A stretch of DNA of 64,000 nt from Dyella marensis. GTDB taxonomy: Bacteria; Pseudomonadota; Gammaproteobacteria; Xanthomonadales; Rhodanobacteraceae. Below are positions 59,707-64,000 of the stretch, piece after piece; the first letter of the stretch is position 1, and each line of letters opens with the position of its first letter. The notes beneath the pieces are model-generated. The model was not told the origin of the DNA and did no database searches. It saw nothing but the letters and a program-made list of their open reading frames with translations. The position numbers and the translations under genes are program-made. The stretch lies in assembly GCF_900112865.1 (NCBI RefSeq), contig NZ_FONH01000010.1, forward strand, positions 1-64,000, read 5' to 3'.

Positions 59707-60579
59707 GTGGGCAGGACCAAGTCCGACCGGGCCGAAGGGGCCGACAAAGGCAAGGGCACCAAGCGCAAGGTCATCGAGCCCAAGACGCCCCATGTGGATT
59801 TCAAGGGGCCGAAGACCCGGGCCAAGGGGAAGGTGTCCCAAAAGGAATTCCTGGCTGCGATCGATATTGGCAACAGGCAGCCGACCATCAACATGCGCGG
59901 CGGTGTCGGCATTCCCGGCAAGCGCACCAAGCTCGCCGTGCAGAAATTCACTACGCTCGACTTTTCCAAGCTGAAAGGCGAGTTGTCACCGATTCTCGAG
60001 ATGTCCAAGTCCGTCCGCGAGATGCGCGACCGCGGCGAAGGCATCGAGCCGATCCGCAAGAAAGTGAAGACGGTGAACCGGCAGGTGGTGTTCCAGAAGG
60101 GCGCCGAGGACGTCCACTCGCTGCATGTCGGCAATGACATCGCCGCTGTCTCGAATGGTCGCAACAGCAAGGTCTATGACTATCCGGACCTGGCGCCCAA
60201 GCTCGACAAGCGCCTGGCGCGCCCCAAGATCCGCGGCAAGACCTATTGGAAATCCGACCTGCCGCTGGGCGAGCGCCGCGCGCATGTCGCCGAGGGTTTC
60301 CAGCATCTGGTCGGCGGCAACAACGAGGAGGCGCAGAAGGCGTTCGGCAAGGCCGGCCTCACGCCGAAAGGCCAGAAGTGGATCAACAAGATGGGCACGC
60401 TGATGCTTGCCGAGCGCGGCCGCGAGCTGCATGGCGGAGGTGGCGACCAGGTCCATACCGCGCTGGGCCACGTTGCCGGCGATGGCAAGACAACCCGCAG
60501 CTTCAACGACGTCTTCGTCAAGCATGCCGAGACGCTGGCGCCGTTCGCGCTGCGCGGCGGCGCGAAGACGCTCAAGTAG
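59707..60579 (+). CDS. Unrecognised basic protein beside the tRNA-Gln scar
   Basis: A 290-residue protein starting at a GTG with AGGGGG upstream. It is Lys/Arg/Gly-rich with a strongly basic, probably disordered front (residues 1-60, KSDRAEGADKGKGTKRK...). A middle contains FTTLDFSKLKGELSPILEMSKSVREMRDRGEGIEPIRKKVKTVNRQ. A C-terminal half has GERRAHVAEGFQHLVGGNNEEAQKAFGKAGLTPKGQKWINKMGTLMLAERGRELHGGGGDQVHTALGHVAGDGKT. There is no signal peptide or membrane segment and I do not recognise the family. Its place between a tRNA-derived repeat and rpiA marks it as probable accessory cargo. A nuclease or toxin-like role is conceivable but not shown. Confidence 0.7.
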   Translation: MGRTKSDRAEGADKGKGTKRKVIEPKTPHVDFKGPKTRAKGKVSQKEFLAAIDIGNRQPTINMRGGVGIPGKRTKLAVQKFTTLDFSKLKGELSPILEMSKSVREMRDRGEGIEPIRKKVKTVNRQVVFQKGAEDVHSLHVGNDIAAVSNGRNSKVYDYPDLAPKLDKRLARPKIRGKTYWKSDLPLGERRAHVAEGFQHLVGGNNEEAQKAFGKAGLTPKGQKWINKMGTLMLAERGRELHGGGGDQVHTALGHVAGDGKTTRSFNDVFVKHAETLAPFALRGGAKTLK

Positions 60580-60626
60580 TCGAGGCGCGACCGCATCCGC
60601 AGGAGCGGATGTGGCCGCGCAGCCGC

Positions 60627-61262
60627 TTACATCTCGCGGTCGCCGATCAGCACCACGTCCGCCGCGCGCTGCGCGAACAGGCCCACCGTGACAATGCCGG
60701 GAATCTGGTTCAGATCCTTTTCCAGCGCGACCGGATCGGCGATCTGCCACCCGTGCACGTCGATCACCCAGTTGCCGTTGTCGGTGACCACGCCATCGCG
60801 CCACACCGGGTTGCCGCCACGCTTGACGATCTCGCGGCCGACCAGGCTGCGTGCCATCGGGATCACCTCGATCGGCAGCGGGAACTTGCCGAGCAGCTCG
60901 ACGCGCTTGCTGGAATCGATGATGCAGACGAACCTGGCGCTGGCCGCGGCGATGATCTTCTCGCGCGTCAGCGCGGCGCCGCCGCCCTTGATCAGGCGCT
61001 TGTACGGGTCGCATTCGTCGGCGCCGTCGACATAGATCGACAGCGGGCCGGTGGCGTTGAGATCGAGCACCGGAATGCCGACGCGCTTGAGCTGCGCGGT
61101 CGACTGTTCGGAACTGGACACCGCGCCCTGGATGCGGTCTTTCAGGTCCGCCAGCGCGTCGATGAAGAACGCCACGGTGGAGCCGGTGCCGACGCCGACG
61201 ATGCCGCCGTCCTCGACGTAGCGGATGGCGGCTTCGCCCGCCAGGCGTTTTTCGTTGCTCAT
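60627..61262 (-). CDS. rpiA: Ribose-5-phosphate isomerase A
   Basis: Pentose-phosphate isomerase, 211 residues. [58 protein letters not shown] and the Lys in [18 protein letters not shown] are the RpiA signature, with the catalytic Glu in REKI and phosphate-loop GTGST. It is 22 bases upstream of nothing coupled: the EVE gene ends upstream at 61285, same strand. Confidence 0.97.
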   Translation of the reverse strand: MSNEKRLAGEAAIRYVEDGGIVGVGTGSTVAFFIDALADLKDRIQGAVSSSEQSTAQLKRVGIPVLDLNATGPLSIYVDGADECDPYKRLIKGGGAALTREKIIAAASARFVCIIDSSKRVELLGKFPLPIEVIPMARSLVGREIVKRGGNPVWRDGVVTDNGNWVIDVHGWQIADPVALEKDLNQIPGIVTVGLFAQRAADVVLIGDREM

Positions 61263-61284
61263 GGTGCAGTCCGCAGAGTGGGGG

Positions 61285-61737
61285 TTATTCGAGCGTGAGG
61301 ATGTGGCGCCATTCGGCGGCAGCCACCGGCATCACCGACAGGCGGTTGCCCTTGCGCACCAGCGGCATGTCCATCAGGGCGGGATCGGCCTGCAGTTCCT
61401 TCAGCGAAATGGTGCGCTTGAGCTTCTTCACGAACTTCACCTCGACCAGCATCCAGCGCGGGTTGTCGCGCGAGCTGCCGGCGTCGAAGTAATGGCTCTT
61501 GGGGTCGAACTGGGTCGGGTCCGGATAGGCCTCGGTGACCACCTCGGCCACGCCCACGATGCCGGGCTCGGCGCAGTTGGAGTGGTAGAAGAACACCTTG
61601 TCGCCCTTGCGCATGCCGTCGCGCATGTAATTGCGCGCCTGGTAGTTGCGCACGCCGTCCCAGGCTTCCTTGCCCTTGCGCTTGAGGTCGTCGATGGAAA
61701 AGGTGTCCGGCTCGGACTTCATCAGCCAGTGGTTCAT
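61285..61737 (-). CDS. EVE-domain protein
   Basis: A 150-residue single-domain protein. [78 protein letters not shown] is the classic EVE (PUA-like) opening, as in thymocyte nuclear protein 1. EVE domains are thought to read modified bases in DNA or RNA; bacterial members are poorly understood. Its ATG overlaps the fau stop codon. Confidence 0.95.
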   Translation of the reverse strand: MNHWLMKSEPDTFSIDDLKRKGKEAWDGVRNYQARNYMRDGMRKGDKVFFYHSNCAEPGIVGVAEVVTEAYPDPTQFDPKSHYFDAGSSRDNPRWMLVEVKFVKKLKRTISLKELQADPALMDMPLVRKGNRLSVMPVAAAEWRHILTLE

Positions 61738-62357
61738 GCGTGGGCGTCTCCGTCGCCCGCCTCGGCGGGGTGGCAGTCGATCAGTTCCTGCTCGGTGGCG
61801 ATGTAGTCCAGCGGCACGTCCCAGGCGGCCGGCTCGATCGCCGGCAGTTCCTGGAAGGCGTAGCCGATGCCGACCAGCAGCGGCTCGGTCGGGCGCGCCT
61901 GTTCCTGCAGGAAGGCGAAGGCGCGGTCGTAATAGCCGCCGCCGTAGCCCAGGCGGTTGCCGCGGCGGTCGAAGGCGAGCAGGGGCAGCAGGACCAGGTC
62001 GAGCTGGAAGGGTTCGAGCAGTTCGCTGGGGTTCGCCGGCTCGGGGATGCCGTACTGGTTCGGCTGCACGTCCTGGCCGGCGCTCCAGGGCGCGAAGCGC
62101 AGGCGCAGGCCCGGGCCGATCACCGGCAGCAGGAACTGCTGGCCGCGCGTGGCCAGCGGCGGGATGGCCAGGTTCAGCGGCAGCTCGCCGTTGGTCGCCC
62201 AATAACCGGCGACGCGCAGGTCGGTGTGGTACTCGGGCAGCTGTTCCAGGCTGCGGCGCAGCCCCTGGGCGGCGGCCATGCGCTGGGGCGGGGAGAGCTC
62301 GCGCCGGCGCTCGGCCAGCCGTTGGCGTAGCTCGCGGCGCTGGGCGGTGGCGTCCAC
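61734..62357 (-). CDS. fau: 5-formyltetrahydrofolate cyclo-ligase
   Basis: A 207-residue folate-salvage enzyme (5-formyl-THF to methenyl-THF with ATP). The N-terminal RRELRQRLAERRRELS, the middle LVLLPLLAFDRRGNRLGYGGGYYDRAFAFL and the later VGIGYAFQELPAIEPAAWDVPLDYIATE are family signatures. The GTG start has GAGGAGA upstream. In gammaproteobacteria this gene (ygfA/fau) typically lies just downstream of the 6S RNA gene and zapA, as here. Confidence 0.95.
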   Translation of the reverse strand: MDATAQRRELRQRLAERRRELSPPQRMAAAQGLRRSLEQLPEYHTDLRVAGYWATNGELPLNLAIPPLATRGQQFLLPVIGPGLRLRFAPWSAGQDVQPNQYGIPEPANPSELLEPFQLDLVLLPLLAFDRRGNRLGYGGGYYDRAFAFLQEQARPTEPLLVGIGYAFQELPAIEPAAWDVPLDYIATEQELIDCHPAEAGDGDAHA

Positions 62358-62369
62358 GTCGGGGGTCTC

Positions 62370-62600
62370 CTCAAGAGAACGCCCGCAGCGCAAGCGCTGC
62401 GGGCGGTTTCCGCGGGCCCGGCCGATGTCGGAACAAGCTCGGCCGTAGCGGTAAAAGGTGGCGTCCACCGCGGTGCCGCTGCCCACCAAACGACCTTGAT
62501 CCACGATGGATCAGGTGGGAGGGCTACATGGCCTCAAGGCTTTCCGCACGCAGCGGACATGCACAACAGCCGATGAAAAGCCGACCCGGGGCCGTATTTA
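62370..62600 (-). ncRNA. ssrS: Probable 6S RNA interval between zapA and fau
   Basis: A 297-base gap holds no protein frame of interest. By established synteny (zapA - ssrS - ygfA) the 6S RNA gene belongs here. Read leftward, the sequence has several self-complementary stretches (CCCACC...GGTGGG, GATCCA-TCG-TGGATC, GGCCGA...TCGGCC) and ends in a 12-base perfect hairpin CGCCCGCAGCGC at 62380-62405 followed by TTCTCTT. I could not draw a full 6S fold with confidence; limits are approximate. Confidence 0.45.
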
Positions 62601-62654
62601 GGAACAAGGCAAATGTAAGAGTGTGCTGGCGCACACCGCAGTAAACGCCGAGGA

Positions 62655-62960
62655 CTATTTTAGTTGCGCATCGAGCGCCGCTTCAAGCTTGCGGCGCATG
62701 GCCGCAAGCGTATCGCCCACGCTCTGGTCCGCTCCGCTGTGCTGCTTGCGCAGAGCCAGGAACTCATGGGTGATGCTGATCGCCGCCAGCACGGCCAGGC
62801 GGTCGAAGCCGGGCGTCTTGGCGTTGGCGCGCAGTTCGCGCATCTTGCGGTCCAGGTAGGCGGCCGATTCGAGCAAGCCCTCCCGTTCCTCCGGTGCGCA
62901 GGCGATCAGGAATTCGCGATCGATCAGCCGCAGCGCGACCGGTTCACTGGAGGTGGTCAT
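62655..62960 (-). CDS. zapA: Cell division protein ZapA
   Basis: A 101-residue FtsZ-ring stabiliser. VALRLIDREFLIACAPEEREGLLESAAYLDRKMRELRANAKTPGFDRLAVLAAISITHEFLAL gives the ZapA fold, and the C-terminal half is coiled coil. It lies directly after the ZapB-like gene, eight bases away. Confidence 0.95.
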   Translation of the reverse strand: MTTSSEPVALRLIDREFLIACAPEEREGLLESAAYLDRKMRELRANAKTPGFDRLAVLAAISITHEFLALRKQHSGADQSVGDTLAAMRRKLEAALDAQLK

Positions 62961-62968
62961 CTGGGTGC

Positions 62969-63205
62969 TCAGCCGTTGTTCTCAAGTGCCTTGAGGCGCT
63001 GGATCATTGCCTCGACGCGACTGCGCGCCTGTTCGTTGCGGGCCATCAGGCCGGCGCGCTCGCTGGCCAGCTGTTCCTGGCTGTGGCGCAGGCTGCGGTT
63101 TTCCTCGCCGAGCCGGCGCACCGCGTCCAGCAGGCGATCCACCTGCTCGCCGAGCGCGGCAAGTTCCTGCTTGACGGGATCATTGAACGGGGCGGGCGTG
63201 CTCAT
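62969..63205 (-). CDS. ZapB-like coiled-coil cell division protein (TIGR02449/DUF904 type)
   Basis: A 78-residue, almost wholly coiled-coil protein (ELAALGEQVDRLLDAVRRLGEENRSLRHSQEQLASERAGLMARNEQARSRVEAMIQRLKALE). Proteins of this size upstream of zapA in gammaproteobacteria belong to the TIGR02449/ZapB-like group. It is divergent from the ygfB-pepP pair. Confidence 0.88.
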   Translation of the reverse strand: MSTPAPFNDPVKQELAALGEQVDRLLDAVRRLGEENRSLRHSQEQLASERAGLMARNEQARSRVEAMIQRLKALENNG

Positions 63206-63307
63206 GCGCCGAACTATAGCAGGAGGTCCGGGCGTGTCAGCAGGCGCTTTCGGCGGTTTGCGGAGCGGTGCATTAAACTGGCGTCTTGACCCCGAAGGAG
63301 TATGTCC

Positions 63308-63874
63308 ATGGCGCCTGCCGAGCTGATCGGTCACGAGGAACTGGACGGCGTCGCGGCGCGCCTGAAACTGGCCGTCGACGCCAGCGAACTGCACGGTTCG
63401 CTGTGCGGCTATCTCAGCGGCGGTGGCCGGGTCGGCAGGGATGCCCTGCTGTCGGTGCTGCAGCTGGACGGCGAGGAAGTCAGCCCTGCGGCCAACGACC
63501 GGGCGCTGCTCGAACGCCTGGTGCAGCAGAGCGAACAGGAGCTGGCCGATCCGGAACTTGGCTTCGAGCCGCTGCTTCCCGCCGCCGACCGCCCGCTGGA
63601 AGAACGCGCCGAATCGCTGGGCGACTGGTGCCGCGGCTTCCTCGGCGGCTTCGGCCTGGCCGGCCCGGACAAACTCGGCAAGCTTTCCGACGAGGCGCAG
63701 GAAATCCTGCGCGACCTGGCCACCATCGCCGCCTCGGAATTCGAATTCAGCGACAGCCGCGACGACGAGGACGCGCTGATCGAGCTGCACGAATTCGTGC
63801 GCGTCGCCGCCATGCTGCTGCACGCCGAATGCGTGGGTGGCCGCAACAAGCCCAACAGCGACACCGTGCATTGA
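63308..63874 (+). CDS. UPF0149 (YgfB/YecA-like) protein
   Basis: A 188-residue protein: LHGSLCGYLSGGG, LGDWCRGFLGGFGLAG and ELHEFVRVAAMLLHAE are the conserved phrases of UPF0149. A YgfB homologue in Pseudomonas is reported to dampen a regulator affecting cell-wall amidase and beta-lactam resistance; otherwise the function is unclear. GAAGGAG gives the better spacing to the second ATG. It overlaps the pepP start (TTGA), the classic ygfB-pepP order. Confidence 0.9.
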   Translation: MAPAELIGHEELDGVAARLKLAVDASELHGSLCGYLSGGGRVGRDALLSVLQLDGEEVSPAANDRALLERLVQQSEQELADPELGFEPLLPAADRPLEERAESLGDWCRGFLGGFGLAGPDKLGKLSDEAQEILRDLATIAASEFEFSDSRDDEDALIELHEFVRVAAMLLHAECVGGRNKPNSDTVH

Positions 63875-64000
63875 GCATCGCGCAGGACGAATACGCCCGC
63901 CGTCGCCGGCAGCTGATGAAGATGGCCGGCGAGGACGCGGTGCTGCTGGTCGCCGCCGCGCCCGAACGCATCCGTAATGCCGATGCCGCCTGGCCTTATC
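63871..64000 (+). CDS. pepP: Xaa-Pro aminopeptidase, N-terminal part (partial)
   Basis: Only 43 codons lie in the window. SIAQDEYARRRRQLMKMAGEDAVLLVAAAPERIRNADAAWPY is the N-terminal AMP_N domain opening of aminopeptidase P, which removes residues before proline. The start is a TTG overlapping the ygfB stop codon. The order ygfB-pepP (then ubiH) is conserved in gammaproteobacteria. Confidence 0.9.
   Translation, partial: MSIAQDEYARRRRQLMKMAGEDAVLLVAAAPERIRNADAAWPY

Overview
The window is high-GC gammaproteobacterial chromosome of Xanthomonadales type, most likely the Rhodanobacteraceae side (Dyella, Rhodanobacter or Frateuria-like). The evidence is gene content and order: a Clp-type CRP regulator divergent from a proteobacterial speD and followed by coq7; aceF-lpd with an extra lipoyl domain on the E3; an Oar-like TonB receptor; rplM-rpsI; the zapA/fau/ygfB/pepP neighbourhood; and a stand-alone lysA rather than the aspartokinase fusion known from Xanthomonas. 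The genus call is inference. No phage, transposase, integrase, rRNA or CRISPR array is visible.

Layout. 0-4 kb: MscS tail, then pyruvate dehydrogenase E2 and E3. 4-10 kb: a secreted protein of unknown function, two paralogous membrane-anchored proteins bracketing a divergent DapB-like reductase, dinB and a DJ-1/PfpI protein. 10.3-11.9 kb: an AT-richer two-gene cassette that reads as a pertussis-like AB toxin, with a small OB-fold-type B subunit and an S1-type ADP-ribosyltransferase; this is the most unusual content. 12-20 kb: amino-acid permease, agarase-like glycoside hydrolase, small membrane proteins, purC, cytochrome c, djlA and rpe. 20-23 kb: a PdsR/PdsS-type two-component system without a visible sortase. 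24-27 kb: trpE, an exported chorismate-lyase-like protein and a lipoprotein. 27.6-30.2 kb: a Tle1/DUF2235 lipase with an immunity-like lipoprotein and a coiled-coil membrane protein, but no T6SS structural genes.

30.4-48.9 kb reads as a cell-wall-peptide scavenging region. A leftward operon carries lysA, membrane dipeptidase, two beta-lactamase-fold hydrolases and a VanX-like D-Ala-D-Ala dipeptidase. An Oar-like TonB receptor follows. Next come a divergent pair, a transglutaminase-like exported protein and a DUF819 permease, and then NlpC/P60 peptidase, dipeptide epimerase, RpiR regulator, L,D-transpeptidase-like lipoprotein, DAACS symporter and FAD amino-acid oxidase-like protein. The genes suggest release, uptake, epimerisation and catabolism of murein peptides under RpiR control.

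49-64 kb is mostly housekeeping: trpGDC (23.7 kb from trpE), HAD phosphatase, TauE permease, MarR-GNAT fusion, clp, speD, coq7, glcF, rplM-rpsI, tRNA-Gln(CTG), rpiA, EVE protein, fau, a probable 6S RNA interval, zapA, a ZapB-like protein, ygfB and the start of pepP. A duplicated tRNA-Gln 3' end followed by an unrecognised 290-residue gene looks like an integration scar.

Dispersed repeats are common: five copies of an approximately 83-92 bp hairpin element, a 120-bp element in two full copies and one partial copy, and REP-type palindromes. They sit between genes, often touching stop codons.
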